Shown: positions 36,783 through 47,218 of the stretch, piece by piece
Numbering within the stretch: position 1 is the stretch's first letter
Layout of the letters: each line of letters starts with the position of its first letter
NCBI RefSeq assembly: GCF_006715635.1
Contig: NZ_VFNP01000001.1
Span: 2,418,001 to 2,482,000 of the forward strand
Reading direction: 5' to 3'
Length of the DNA: 64,000 nt
From: Streptomyces sp. SLBN-118
GTDB taxonomy: Bacteria > Actinomycetota > Actinomycetes > Streptomycetales > Streptomycetaceae
Position numbers and translations under genes: made by a program
Notes under the pieces: generated by a model
Database searches by the model: none
What the model saw: the letters and a program-made list of their open reading frames with translations, nothing else
What the model was told of the DNA's origin: nothing

Positions 36783-37475
36783 ATGACTGACGCCGCCACC
36801 CCCATCCGCGTCCTCGTCGTCGAGGACGACCCCGTCGCCGCCGACGCGCACGCCCTCTACGTCGGCCGTGTCAGAGGCTTCGCCGTCGCCGGGGTGGCGC
36901 ACTCCCGGTCCGAGGCCGTGCGCGTCCTGGAGCGGACCGCGGTCGATCTGCTGCTGCTCGACCTGTATCTGCCCGACGGGCACGGGCTCCATCTCGTACG
37001 GTCCCTGCGCGCGGCAGGCCACTCGGCCGATGTCATCGCCGTCACCTCGGCCCGTGACCTCGCGATCGTGCGCGAAGGAGTGTCCCTCGGGGTCGTCCAG
37101 TACGTCCTGAAGCCCTTCACCTTCGCCACCCTCCGCGACAGGCTCACCCGGTACGCCGAGTTCCGTGCCGCCGCCGGGGAGGCCAGTGGCCAGGACGAGG
37201 TGGACCGGGCGCTCGGCGCGCTGCGCGCGCCCCAGGGCGGCGGGCTCCCCAAGGGCCTCAGCGCGCCCACGCTCGCCGCGGTCACCCGTACGCTGCGCGA
37301 TTGCGCCGCCGGGCTCACCGCCACCGAAGCCGGCAGTGCCGTTGGCATCTCACGGATCACCGCACGCCGCTATCTGGAACACCTGGTCACCGAGGGCCGG
37401 GCGGCGCGCAGCCCGCAGTACGGTCAGATCGGGCGGCCCGAGCTGCAGTACCGATGGATCACTTCCAGCCGCTGA
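36783..37475 (+). CDS. CitB/DcuR-type response regulator
   Basis: A 230-aa regulator. The receiver (1-125) has VLVVEDDPVAA, the phospho-acceptor Asp60 in LLLLDLYLPDG, and the conserved Lys in VQYVLKPF. The C-terminal HTH (~170-225) reads TATEAGSAVGISRITARRYL and LVTEGRAARSPQYGQIGRPE, the CitB-family output domain. I chose ATG 36783 with GAGGTGG four bases upstream over a GTG at 36759. Partner of the preceding kinase. Expected targets are the divergent symporter and possibly the following operon. Confidence 0.93.
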   Translation: MTDAATPIRVLVVEDDPVAADAHALYVGRVRGFAVAGVAHSRSEAVRVLERTAVDLLLLDLYLPDGHGLHLVRSLRAAGHSADVIAVTSARDLAIVREGVSLGVVQYVLKPFTFATLRDRLTRYAEFRAAAGEASGQDEVDRALGALRAPQGGGLPKGLSAPTLAAVTRTLRDCAAGLTATEAGSAVGISRITARRYLEHLVTEGRAARSPQYGQIGRPELQYRWITSSR

Positions 37476-37565
37476 ACCGGTGTGCCCTGCACGGGCATTG
37501 ACCTTGCCGACGGGCCGGACCTACGGTCACCGGGCAGCCCCTGTGGCTTCGAGGAGGTCGTGCCC

Positions 37566-38927
37566 GTGCGCCCCACCGCCCCACTCGTCCTCGTTCCGTT
37601 AGCCGCTGTCGTCGCAGCAGCCGCCCTCACCGCCTGCGGCGGCAGTTCCGGCAGCGACCCGGACACCATCAAGGTCGCCTACAACCGTTCCACCGACAAC
37701 AAGGTCCGTTTCAAGGACGCCTTCCTCGAGTCGGTGAAGAAGCAGTTCGAGAAGGACCACCCGGGCAAGAAGGTCAGACTCGTCCCCATCCAGGCCCCTG
37801 ACAACGACTACGCCACCAAGGCGCAGCAGATGATGCGCTCCCCCAAGACCGCGCCGGATCTGGTCTACGAGGACACCTTCCGCATCAACTCCGACATCAA
37901 GGCCGGGTACCTGAAGCCGCTGGACGACTACCTCCCGAAGTGGAACCAGTGGAGCCGGTTCGTCGGGACGGCGAAGTCCGCGGCCAAGGCGGAGGACGGC
38001 AGGACGTACGGCATCCCGGACGGCACCGACACCCGTGGCCTCTGGTTCAACAAGGAGATCTTCGCCAAGGCCGGCCTGCCCGCCGACTGGCAGCCGAGGA
38101 GCTGGGCGGAGATCCTCACCGCGGCCCGTACCGTCAAGCAGAAGGTCCCGGGCGTCATCCCGCTCAACGTCTACACCGGCAAGGGCCCCGGCGAGGCCGC
38201 GGTGATGCAGGGCTTCGAGATGCTGCTGTACGGCACCGGCGCCGACCCCCTCTACGACCCGTCCGCCAAGAAGTGGGTCACGGGCGGCAAGGGTTTCCGG
38301 GACGCCCTCGGCTTCGTGCGGACGGTGTACGGGGAGAAGCTCGGCCCGGACGTCTCCGACGCCCTCGACCCCAACATCGGTACGCGGGTGGCGACGGAGC
38401 TGCTCCCGGAGGGCAAGCTGGCGATCGACCTGGACGGTTCCTGGATGGGCCAGCACTGGCTCGCATCGGGCGCCAAGCCGTGGCCCCGGTGGAACACGAC
38501 ACTGGGCCAGGCGCCGATGCCGACGCAGAACGGTCAGGCGCCGGGCAAGGTGTCCATGTCGGGCGGCTGGACCTGGGCGATCCCGCAGAAGGCCAAGAAC
38601 CCGGATCTGGCCTGGGAGTTCATCACGGCCATGCAGACGCCGGCCAACGCGGTCCAGTGGACGATCGTCGACGCGCAGATCGCCGTACGCAAGGATGTCG
38701 CCGCCGACGCCCGGTATCTGAAGTCCATGCCGGGCATCGACTTCTTCACCTCTCTCGTGCAGTACACCCACTACCGTCCCGCGCTGCCCGTCTACCCGCA
38801 GGTCTCGACGGCGATCGGCGAGGCGATGGAGAAGGTGACGACGGGTGACGCCTCGGCGGCGGACGCGGCGAAGGAGTACGACGAGCAGCTGAAGACCATC
38901 GTCGACGGCGCGGTCACCACCAAGTGA
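37566..38927 (+). CDS. ABC sugar-binding lipoprotein
   Basis: A 453-aa family 1 solute-binding lipoprotein. It has a short signal peptide ending in the lipobox LTAC (Cys lipidated), then a binding-protein fold (TIKVAYNRSTDNKV, PDLVYEDTFRINSD, GRTYGIPDGTDTRGLWFNKE, MSGGWTWAIPQKAKNPDLAW). The start is GTG 37566, eight bases after GAGGAGG; GTG 37560 is an alternative. It captures a mono- or oligosaccharide outside the membrane for the two permeases encoded next, whose first start overlaps its stop (GTGA). The sugar is not evident. Confidence 0.92.
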   Translation: MRPTAPLVLVPLAAVVAAAALTACGGSSGSDPDTIKVAYNRSTDNKVRFKDAFLESVKKQFEKDHPGKKVRLVPIQAPDNDYATKAQQMMRSPKTAPDLVYEDTFRINSDIKAGYLKPLDDYLPKWNQWSRFVGTAKSAAKAEDGRTYGIPDGTDTRGLWFNKEIFAKAGLPADWQPRSWAEILTAARTVKQKVPGVIPLNVYTGKGPGEAAVMQGFEMLLYGTGADPLYDPSAKKWVTGGKGFRDALGFVRTVYGEKLGPDVSDALDPNIGTRVATELLPEGKLAIDLDGSWMGQHWLASGAKPWPRWNTTLGQAPMPTQNGQAPGKVSMSGGWTWAIPQKAKNPDLAWEFITAMQTPANAVQWTIVDAQIAVRKDVAADARYLKSMPGIDFFTSLVQYTHYRPALPVYPQVSTAIGEAMEKVTTGDASAADAAKEYDEQLKTIVDGAVTTK

Positions 38928-39790
38928 GCAGCACGAGAACGGGGTTGGGGCGGTGGGTGCCGATCGCCCCCGCCACGCTCCTGCTGCTGTTCTTCCTGGC
39001 GGGACCGATCGGCTACTGCGTCTGGATCGCCTTCACCGACACCCAGTTGACGGGGGCGTCGGGGTCCGACTTCGTCGGCCTGGACAACTTCCGCCGGGCC
39101 TTCGCCGACGCCGGCTTCCGCAATGCGGTCCTGCTCACGCTCGTCTTCACCTTTGTCTCGGCGATCGTCGGCCAGAACACGCTGGGGCTCGCTCTCGCGG
39201 GCCTGATGCGTACGGCGTCCCGGCCTGTCCGTACCCTCACAGGCACCCTGGTGATCACCGCCTGGGTGCTGCCGGAGATCGTCGCGGCGTTCTTGCTGTA
39301 CGCCTTCTTCCGCCGCGAGGGGACGCTGAACGCCCTGCTCGACTGGCTCCATCTGCCGTCCCAGAACTGGCTGTTCACGCTGCCGATCCTCGCGGTGTCG
39401 TTCGCGAACGTCTGGCGCGGCACCGCGTTCTCGATGCTGATCTACTCCGCCGCGCTCGCCGAGATCCCCCGCGACATCACGGAGGCGGCAGAGGTCGACG
39501 GGGCGAGCGGCCCGCGCCGCATCTGGCACATCACGCTGCCGATGATCCGCCGCTCGATCGGCACCAATCTGATGCTGAACACCCTCTCCACGCTCTCGGT
39601 GTTCGGGCTGATCTGGGCGATGACGCGCGGCGGCCCGGGCAATCGCAGCCAGACGCTGCCGGTGTTCATGTACGACCAGGCGTTCCAGAAGAGCCTCATC
39701 GGCTACGGCACCGCGGTGGCACTGCTGCTTCTGCTGGTGGGCTCGCTGTTCTCGGTCGTGTACCTGCGGCTGATGCGGGTGGAGGTGTGA
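38924..39790 (+). CDS. ABC sugar permease, MalF-like
   Basis: A 288-aa inner-membrane permease with six predicted spans. The cytoplasmic EAA loop is in ITEAAEVDGASGPRRIWHIT LPMIRR form, near residue 190, and contacts the ATPase. The GTG start overlaps the binding-protein stop by 4 bp, and the stop overlaps the next ATG by one base. No ATPase gene is in the operon; Streptomyces sugar importers of this type commonly share the MsiK ATPase encoded elsewhere. Confidence 0.94.
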   Translation: MSSTRTGLGRWVPIAPATLLLLFFLAGPIGYCVWIAFTDTQLTGASGSDFVGLDNFRRAFADAGFRNAVLLTLVFTFVSAIVGQNTLGLALAGLMRTASRPVRTLTGTLVITAWVLPEIVAAFLLYAFFRREGTLNALLDWLHLPSQNWLFTLPILAVSFANVWRGTAFSMLIYSAALAEIPRDITEAAEVDGASGPRRIWHITLPMIRRSIGTNLMLNTLSTLSVFGLIWAMTRGGPGNRSQTLPVFMYDQAFQKSLIGYGTAVALLLLLVGSLFSVVYLRLMRVEV

Positions 39791-40614
39791 TGCGCCGGGC
39801 CACCCGCGCCCGGCTCGCCGCCGACGGCGCACTGCTGCTGACCGCCGCGGCTTTCGCGCTGCCACTGGTGTGGCTGGCGCTCTCCTCGGTGGACGCCGGG
39901 GCGGACCTGCGTGTGCGGGTTCCCTCGTCGTTCACCGCGGACAACTTCGACGCGGTGCTCACCGACGAGATCACCTTCACGCCGATGCTCAACAGCCTGC
40001 TGCTGTGCGGGGGTGCGACGCTGCTGACGGTGGTGTGCGCCGCGCTCGCCGCGTATCCGCTCTCGCGCCACCGCTCGCGCTTCAGCCGCCCGTATCTGCT
40101 GACGATCCTGTTCACGACATGTCTGCCGATCACGGCGGTCATGGTCCCGGTCTACGGCCTGTTCGTACAGGTCAATCTGATCGACACGACGTACGGGACC
40201 GGACTCTTCCTCGCCACCTCTCAACTCCCCTTCTCCATCTGGCTGATGAAGAATTTCATGGACGGCGTCCCGTTGGTCCTGGAGGAGGCGGCGTGGACGG
40301 ACGGCGCGTCGTACCTGCAGACGCTGACCAGGGTCGTCCTGCCCCTGATGGGCCCGGGCCTGACCGTGGTGACGATCTACACCTTCATCCAGCTCTGGGG
40401 AAACTTCTTCGTACCGTTCATGCTGATCCTTTCCCCCGAGCAGATGCCCGCGTCCGTCTCGATCTTCACCTTCTTCGGCAACTACGGATCGGTGATCTAC
40501 GGCCGGCTCGCGGCCTTCTCGATCCTTTACTCCGCCCCGGTGCTGGTGCTGTACGTACTGATAGCCCGCAGGCTGGGCGGCGGCTTCGCTCTGGGCGGGG
40601 CCGTCAAGGGATGA
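39790..40614 (+). CDS. ABC sugar permease, MalG-like
   Basis: The second membrane subunit, 274 aa with six spans. The EAA loop is EEAAWTDGASYLQTLTRVVL followed by PLMGPG, and the C-terminal span ends GGGFALGGAVKG, as is usual for MalG-type subunits. ATG 39790 shares bases with the stop of the first permease (TGATG) and has GGAGG upstream. It completes a binding protein-permease-permease operon without an ATPase or an adjacent LacI-type regulator. Confidence 0.94.
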   Translation: MRRATRARLAADGALLLTAAAFALPLVWLALSSVDAGADLRVRVPSSFTADNFDAVLTDEITFTPMLNSLLLCGGATLLTVVCAALAAYPLSRHRSRFSRPYLLTILFTTCLPITAVMVPVYGLFVQVNLIDTTYGTGLFLATSQLPFSIWLMKNFMDGVPLVLEEAAWTDGASYLQTLTRVVLPLMGPGLTVVTIYTFIQLWGNFFVPFMLILSPEQMPASVSIFTFFGNYGSVIYGRLAAFSILYSAPVLVLYVLIARRLGGGFALGGAVKG

Positions 40615-40646
40615 GTCCCGTCGTGTACTCGTGGACGGTCACGTGA

Positions 40647-40664
40647 CGTTACCGAGAGGTAACG
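40647..40664. repeat. Short inverted repeat CGTTACC-GAGA-GGTAACG
   Basis: A perfect 7-bp stem with a 4-base centre, 32 bp after the permease stop and 84 bp before the next gene. It is not T-tailed and less GC-rich than local terminators, so an operator is as likely as a terminator. Confidence 0.45.
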
Positions 40665-40747
40665 ATCAGCTCGGACGTTCCTACGATAAGTCGCCCTGGG
40701 TGAACGCACCGTAGTCGCCGCCCCCTCCCGCCCCCTAGCGTGTCGGC

Positions 40748-41425
40748 GTGCACCCCAACCCGTCCCCACCCTTCAACGCTCCCGCCGCACGCCGACTGCG
40801 CGAAGCCCTCGGCATGGCCCCCGGTCATGTCGCCTACGGTCTTCGCGCCCAGTACGGGCTCCATGTCTCACCCGACGTCGTGGTCCAGTGGGAGCGGGGT
40901 CTCGCCACCCCCGGCACACGCGAACTGACCGCGCTCGCCGGGGTGTTGTGGTGCGCGCCGCACGATCTGCTCACCGAGGCGACCACGCTGCGCGAGCACC
41001 GGATGGCGCGCAGCCTCGCACCCGAAGAGCTCGCGCGCCTCGTCGGCATGGACGTGGGCTCGTATCTGCGCATGGAGGAGTCCGGCCGCTGGCGCGGCAA
41101 CGAACGCCAGACCGCGGCGCTGTGCGACGCCCTCGATCTCGGCCCCCGTGAACTCCTGACGGCAACCGGCCGCGACGCGGACCTCGCGGAACTCCTGCGC
41201 GACGCGGTGAAGGCGCGCTGGCAGGCGTATGTACGCCCGGTGGGCAAGATGCTGCCGATGCAGCGGCAGCACCTCGAGGCCGTGCTGGAAGAGCTGCACT
41301 CCGCGTACCAGTCCCGGATGGTGGCGACGCTCGCGTGGGGCGCGACGACGCAGGACACGGGGGAGCCGGGGCGGGACTTCCTGGACAGGATCGTGGACCA
41401 CTTCTGGGACGCGGCGCGGGTTTAG
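40748..41425 (+). CDS. HTH-domain DNA-binding protein, probably leaderless
   Basis: A 225-aa protein with two XRE-like helix-turn-helix stretches: ALGMAPGHVAYGLRAQYGLH with VSPDVVVQWERGLATPGTRE, and SLAPEELARLVGMDVGSYLR with MEESGRWRG. The C-terminal ~80 residues are helical (KMLPMQRQHLEAVLEELHSA). No ribosome site precedes GTG 40748, but a -10-like TAGCGT lies at 40736-40741, so transcription probably starts at the GTG. I recognise it as a conserved actinobacterial DNA-binding protein of unknown role. It may regulate the sugar operon before it; nothing in the sequence proves this. Confidence 0.8.
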   Translation: MHPNPSPPFNAPAARRLREALGMAPGHVAYGLRAQYGLHVSPDVVVQWERGLATPGTRELTALAGVLWCAPHDLLTEATTLREHRMARSLAPEELARLVGMDVGSYLRMEESGRWRGNERQTAALCDALDLGPRELLTATGRDADLAELLRDAVKARWQAYVRPVGKMLPMQRQHLEAVLEELHSAYQSRMVATLAWGATTQDTGEPGRDFLDRIVDHFWDAARV

Positions 41426-41775
41426 GGGTCTGTCGTTCGGATCTTGCCCCGGCGGGGCCGAAGGTGCGGCCGGGCCGGCATGGCAGCCCGTCCGGCGTTT
41501 GAGGGCATGCGGCCGAAGGACGCATGCCGGGGCGTGGGGCGGAGCCCCAGTTCGGGACGGGGGTACGTCCCACGGCCGCCAGGCCGTAGGGGGAGGGCGG
41601 GTGGGGGGAAACGTCCGCGCGGCGGCACCCGGCACCCGCGCCCCGCGCATCCCCGTAAGCAAAAAGCTACTTCTGGGTAGGGGGAATGCCTTCCTCCATC
41701 CACCGCGGTCTGCGACCATGCCGAGGCCCTCGCGCTTCCGCGCGGGGAACCGGACCCTCAGGAGTGAAACCCCCC
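41426..41775. other. Gene-free spacer with dispersed-repeat character
   Basis: There is no supportable gene in these 350 bp. The stretch around 41466-41540 (CAGCCCGTCCGGCGTTTGAG and following CGGCCGAAGG/GCATGCCGGGG) resembles a degenerate intergenic repeat that I recall as common in Streptomyces chromosomes. The last ~90 bp must hold the promoter of the acid phosphatase. Confidence 0.5.
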
Positions 41776-42414
41776 ATGTATGCCCGCAGTTGGACCACCC
41801 GCGCCGCGGTGACGGTCGCCGCGCTGGCCCTCACCTCGTCCGTGACCGCCACAGCGACCGCCGCGACCCCCGCCCCCACCGCGCAGCCGACGAGCACCAG
41901 CCGTCCGTTCCTCCCCGACGTCGACTACGCGACCTGGCAGCGCGACGTCTCGGCGGTAGTCGCCACCGCCCGCCCCTACGTCGAAAAGCGCACGGCAGGC
42001 GCCTCGGGCCGGCGGCTCGCGATGGTCCTGGACATCGACAACACCTCGCTGGAGACGGACTTCCACTACTTCTGGGAGTACCCGACCCCCGCGATCAAGC
42101 CGGTGCTCGACCTGGTCCGTTACGCCGACTCCCGCGGCGTGGACATCTACTTCGTGACGGCCCGCCCCGGCATCATCGCTTCGCTCACCTCGTACAACCT
42201 GGGGAAGGTCGGCTACCCGGTCGACGGTCTGTACGTACGCGACCTGCCCGACCTGTTCGAGCAGGTCAGCGCCTACAAGACCGAGAAGCGGGCGGAGATC
42301 GAGGCCAAGGGCTACACAATCATCGCCAATATCGGCAACAACACGAGCGACCTCGTCGGCGGCCACGCCGAGCGGACCTTCAAGCTGCCGGACTACGACG
42401 GCAAGCTGTCCTGA
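41776..42414 (+). CDS. Secreted HAD-superfamily acid phosphatase (subclass IIIB)
   Basis: A 212-aa exported phosphatase. A Sec-type signal peptide (SWTTRAAVTVAALALTSSVT, then ATATAATPA) covers ~1-32. HAD motif I is MVLDIDNTSLETDF (nucleophile Asp and second Asp), motif II is IYFVTARP, and the later part has IIANIGNNTSDLVGG. The start is ATG 41776 with AGGAG 10 bases upstream; the longer frame lacks a signal peptide. It would release phosphate from organic esters outside the cell. It is convergent with pfkA across a terminator. Confidence 0.9.
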   Translation: MYARSWTTRAAVTVAALALTSSVTATATAATPAPTAQPTSTSRPFLPDVDYATWQRDVSAVVATARPYVEKRTAGASGRRLAMVLDIDNTSLETDFHYFWEYPTPAIKPVLDLVRYADSRGVDIYFVTARPGIIASLTSYNLGKVGYPVDGLYVRDLPDLFEQVSAYKTEKRAEIEAKGYTIIANIGNNTSDLVGGHAERTFKLPDYDGKLS

Positions 42415-42429
42415 CCCGGAACGCCGCAA

Positions 42430-42475
42430 GGGCCCGTCCGCCGGCCGTACTCCAACCGCGGTCGGCGGAGGGCCC
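42430..42475. terminator. Bidirectional terminator between acid phosphatase and pfkA
   Basis: GGGCCCGTCCGCCG (42430-42443) pairs, with small bulges, with CGGCGGAGGGCCC (42463-42475). It lies between convergent stops. Confidence 0.7.
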
Positions 42476-42521
42476 GTTCACCGCTTCGGCAGGCGGATCA
42501 GAAGGCGGCTCTGCAGACGGC

Positions 42522-43547
42522 TCAGAAGACCGACTCCGCCTCGTACATACGGTCAGCGGGCACGGTCTTCAGCTGGGTGACCGCCTCCGCCAGCGGCACC
42601 ATCACCACGTCCGTGCCGCGAAGCGCCGTCATCATGCCGAACTCACCGCGGTGCACGGCCTCCACCGCATGCCAGCCGAAGCGCGTGGCAAGGACCCTGT
42701 CGTACGCGGTGGGCGTGCCGCCGCGCTGCACATGCCCGAGGATGACCGGCTTGGCCTCCTTGCCGAGCCGGCGCTCCAGCTCCGCCGCGAGACGGTTGCC
42801 GATGCCCTGGAAGCGCTCGTGGCCGAACTGGTCGATCTCGCCCTTCTCGTACGCCATCGAGCCCTCGGCCGGGTGCGCGCCCTCCGCGACGCAGATCACC
42901 GCGAACTTCTTGCCGCGCGAAAAACGCTCCTCGACCATCTTCACCACGTCTTCGACCTGGAAGTGCCGCTCCGGCAGACAGATGCCGTGCGCGCCGCCCG
43001 CCATGCCGGACTCCAGAGCGATCCAGCCCGCGTGCCGTCCCATCACCTCGACGACCATCACGCGCTGGTGCGACTCGGCGGTGGTCTTCAGGCGGTCGAT
43101 GGCCTCGGTGGCGACCGTGACGGCGGTGTCGAAGCCGAAGGTGCGGTCGGTGGAGGAGATGTCGTTGTCGATGGTCTTGGGCACTCCGACGACGGGCATC
43201 CCGGCGTCGGCGAGCATCCGGGACGCGGTGAGCGTGCCCTCGCCGCCGATGGGGATGAGCGCGTCGATGCCGTACTGCTTCGCCAACTCCGCGGCGCTCT
43301 CGGCGGCTTCACGCAGCCGGCCGCGCTCCAGGCGGGCAGAGCCGAGGATCGTGCCGCCGCGGGCGAGAATGCCACTGACGGCGTTGAGGCCGAGGGGGCG
43401 GAAGTGACCGTCGAGGAGACCCTTGAACCCGTCCTCGAAACCGATGACTTCATCGCCGTAGCCGGTCAGAGCTCGGTGCACAACCGACCGGATCACTGCG
43501 TTCAGGCCCGGACAGTCGCCGCCTGCGGTGAGTACTCCGATACGCAT
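42522..43547 (-). CDS. pfkA: 6-phosphofructokinase
   Basis: A 341-aa phosphofructokinase committing fructose-6-phosphate to glycolysis. Motifs are GVLTAGGDCPGLNAVIRSVV, IGGEGTLTAS, the catalytic VPKTIDNDISSTDRTFGFDT, EVMGRHAGWIAL and HVQRGGTPTAYDR. The GGEGT form (rather than GGDGS) and GGDCPG place it in the actinobacterial ATP/PPi group; whether ATP or PPi is the donor cannot be decided by eye. The start is ATG 43547 with AGGAG ten bases upstream. It is divergent from pta. The order pfkA/pta-ackA-pyk matches the block I recall in S. coelicolor. Confidence 0.95.
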   Translation of the reverse strand: MRIGVLTAGGDCPGLNAVIRSVVHRALTGYGDEVIGFEDGFKGLLDGHFRPLGLNAVSGILARGGTILGSARLERGRLREAAESAAELAKQYGIDALIPIGGEGTLTASRMLADAGMPVVGVPKTIDNDISSTDRTFGFDTAVTVATEAIDRLKTTAESHQRVMVVEVMGRHAGWIALESGMAGGAHGICLPERHFQVEDVVKMVEERFSRGKKFAVICVAEGAHPAEGSMAYEKGEIDQFGHERFQGIGNRLAAELERRLGKEAKPVILGHVQRGGTPTAYDRVLATRFGWHAVEAVHRGEFGMMTALRGTDVVMVPLAEAVTQLKTVPADRMYEAESVF

Positions 43548-43733
43548 CGTGCTGTGTCTCCTGCTCGTCAGTGATACACGTGAGCCCAGGTTCGATTGTT
43601 CCACGGGCGCCGGGAACCCCACGCTCCAAGCCACTGCGCCTCAGGGCACTCGCGCCCCGCTCGTGGGCTTGTGGAACAGCCCTTGCCCGGCGGGCGCCCT
43701 ACCTACCGCCAGAGGTATTGTCAAGAGGGCAAG

Positions 43734-43754
43734 GCCGCCCCGAGCGGCTTTTTT
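43734..43754 (+). terminator. Hairpin plus T6 in the pta leader (possible attenuator)
   Basis: GCCGC-CCCGA-GCGGC is followed directly by six T. It lies about 55 bp before the pta start inside the pfkA-pta intergenic region, on the pta strand. A T-tailed hairpin is rare in this GC-rich genome and here has no upstream co-directional gene to terminate. Confidence 0.6.
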
Positions 43755-43809
43755 GTCAGTACCGCCTTTTGTATTTCCTGTACGCGACAGCATGGACGGG
43801 AGAGCACGC

Positions 43810-45917
43810 GTGACGCGCAGCGTGTACGTGACCGGGATCGACCGCTCGGACGGCCGGCAGGTCGTGGAGCTGGGAGTCATGGAGCTCCTGACCCGCCAGG
43901 TGGACCGGGTGGGCGTCTTCCGCCCCCTGCTGCACGATCGCCCGGACCGCCTCTTCGATCTCCTGCGCGCCCGCTACCGGCTCTCGCAGGACCCCGCGTC
44001 CGTCTACGGAATGGACTACCACGAGGCCTCCGCGCTGCAGGCCGAGCACGGCACCGACGAGCTGGTGTCCCGGCTCGTCGAGCGCTTCCACGAGGTGGCA
44101 CGCGCGTACAAGGTCGTGCTTGTCCTCGGGACGGACTACGCGGGCACCCAGCTCCCCGACGAGCTGGCGCTCAATGCCCGGCTCGCGAACGAGTTCGGCG
44201 CCTCGGTGATCCCGGTCGTCGGCGGCAGGGGCCAGACCGCCGAGTCGGTACGGGCCGAGACCCGCAATGCCTACCGCGCGTACGAGGCCCTGGGCTGCGA
44301 TGTCCTCGCCATGGTCGTCAACCGGGTCCGGCCGGAGGACCGCGAGTCGATGGCCGAGCGGCTGGCGGCGCGCCTCCCCGTTCCCTGTTACGCCCTTCCC
44401 GAAGAGCCCGCGCTCGCGGCCCCCACGGTCGCCCAGATCGCCCAGGCGCTCGGCGCCACCGTGCTCCGCGGCGACGACGCGGGCCTGGCCAGGGACGCAC
44501 TCGACTTCGTCTTCGGCGGTGCGATGCTGCCGAACTTCCTGAAAGCGCTCACCCCCGGTTGCATGGTGGTCACCCCCGGCGACCGCGCCGATCTGGTGGT
44601 GGGCGCGCTGGCCGCGCACTCCGCAGGCACCCCGCCCATCGCCGGGGTACTCCTGACACTGAACGAGCGGCCGAGCGAGGAGATCCTCACGCTGGCCTCC
44701 CGGCTCGCGCCCGGCACCCCCGTCGTCCTGGTGCCCGGCAACAGCTTCCCGACTGCGACCGAACTCTTCGGCCTCGAAGGCAAGTTGAGCGCGTCCACTC
44801 CACGCAAGACCGAAACCGCGCTCGGCCTCTTCGAACGACATGTCGACACCGGCGACCTCCTGGCCCGGATCTCGGTGGCCCGCAGCAGCCGCGTCACCCC
44901 GATGATGTTCGAGCACGACCTCCTGGAGCAGGCCCGCGCCGACCGCCGCCGGGTCGTCCTGCCCGAGGGCACCGAGGAGCGGGTGCTGCGCGCCGCCGAC
45001 GTGCTGGTGCGCCGCGACGTCTGCGATCTGACCCTGCTCGGCGACACCGAGGTCATCCGCAAGAAGGCCGCCGACCTGGGCATCGACCTGAGCGCCACCC
45101 AGCTGATCGACCCGGCGACCTCCGAGCTGCGCCGGCGCTTCGCCGAGCGGTACGCGCAGCTGAGGGCCCACAAGGGCGTGACGGTGGAACTGGCCTACGA
45201 CGTGGTGGCGGACGTGAACTACTTCGGCACCCTGATGGTCGAGGAAGGTCTGGCCGACGGCATGGTCTCGGGCTCGGTGCACTCCACGGCCGCGACGATC
45301 CGCCCGGCCTTCGAGATCATCAAGACCAAGCCCGGGGGCACCTCCCAGGGCGAAGCCTCTGGGGGAGCCTCGATCGTCTCGTCCGTCTTCTTCATGTGCC
45401 TGGCCGACAGGGTCCTCGTCTACGGCGACTGCGCGGTCAACCCGGACCCGGACGCGGGGCAGCTCGCGGACATCGCCGTCCAGTCGGCGGCGACGGCGGC
45501 CCGCTTCGGCGTGGAGCCGCGGATCGCGATGCTCTCGTACTCCACGGGCACCTCCGGATCGGGCGCGGACGTGGACAAGGTGCGCGAGGCGACCAAGCTG
45601 GTGCGCGAGTCCCGGCCGGATCTGCGGATCGAGGGCCCGATCCAGTACGACGCGGCCGTCGAACCTTCGGTCGCGGCGACAAAGCTGCCCGAGTCCGAGG
45701 TGGCGGGCCGGGCGAGTGTGCTGATCTTCCCGGACCTCAACACGGGCAACAACACCTACAAGGCCGTGCAGCGCTCGGCCGGCGCCGTGGCCGTCGGCCC
45801 TGTGCTCCAGGGCCTGCGCAAGCCGGTGAACGATCTCTCGCGCGGCGCGCTCGTCAGCGACATCGTGAACACAGTGGCCATCACCGCCATCCAGTCCCAG
45901 GGTCAGGAGCTCCCGGC

Positions 45918-45921
<4 letters not shown>
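43810..45921 (+). CDS. pta: Phosphate acetyltransferase
   Basis: Pta converts acetyl-CoA and phosphate to acetyl phosphate. The 703-aa long form has an N-terminal BioD-like P-loop-fold domain (SVYVTGIDRSDGRQVVELGV), a middle DRTGG domain (MLPNFLKALTPGCMVVTPGD) and the catalytic PTA domain (LPEGTEERVLRAADVL, VEEGLADGMVSGSVHSTAAT, SYSTGTSGSGADVDKV, IFPDLNTGNNTYKAVQRS). The start is GTG 43810 with GGGAGAG six bases upstream; ATG 43792 is the alternative. An unusual ~10-residue insertion (GGTSQGEASGGAS) sits in the conserved catalytic domain after IIKTKP. It overlaps ackA by 4 bp. Confidence 0.94.
45334..45369 (+). repeat. ~36-bp in-frame hairpin-like insertion inside pta
   Basis: GGGGGCACCTCCCAGGGCGA with the following AGCCTCTGGGGGAGCC is an imperfect inverted repeat (GGCACCTCCCAG against CTGGGGGAGCC). 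It encodes residues ~509-520 and is absent from the S. coelicolor Pta sequence as I remember it (KPDADIVSSV there). It resembles a short hairpin element dispersed between genes in Streptomyces. Confidence 0.55.
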
Positions 45922-47144
<1,223 letters not shown>

Positions 47145-47218
47145 GCGGGACGCCGCCCATTTGTACATTCCACCAGCCGGAATATTCCGCGTCGAAACAA
47201 ACCGATAGGATCCGCCTT

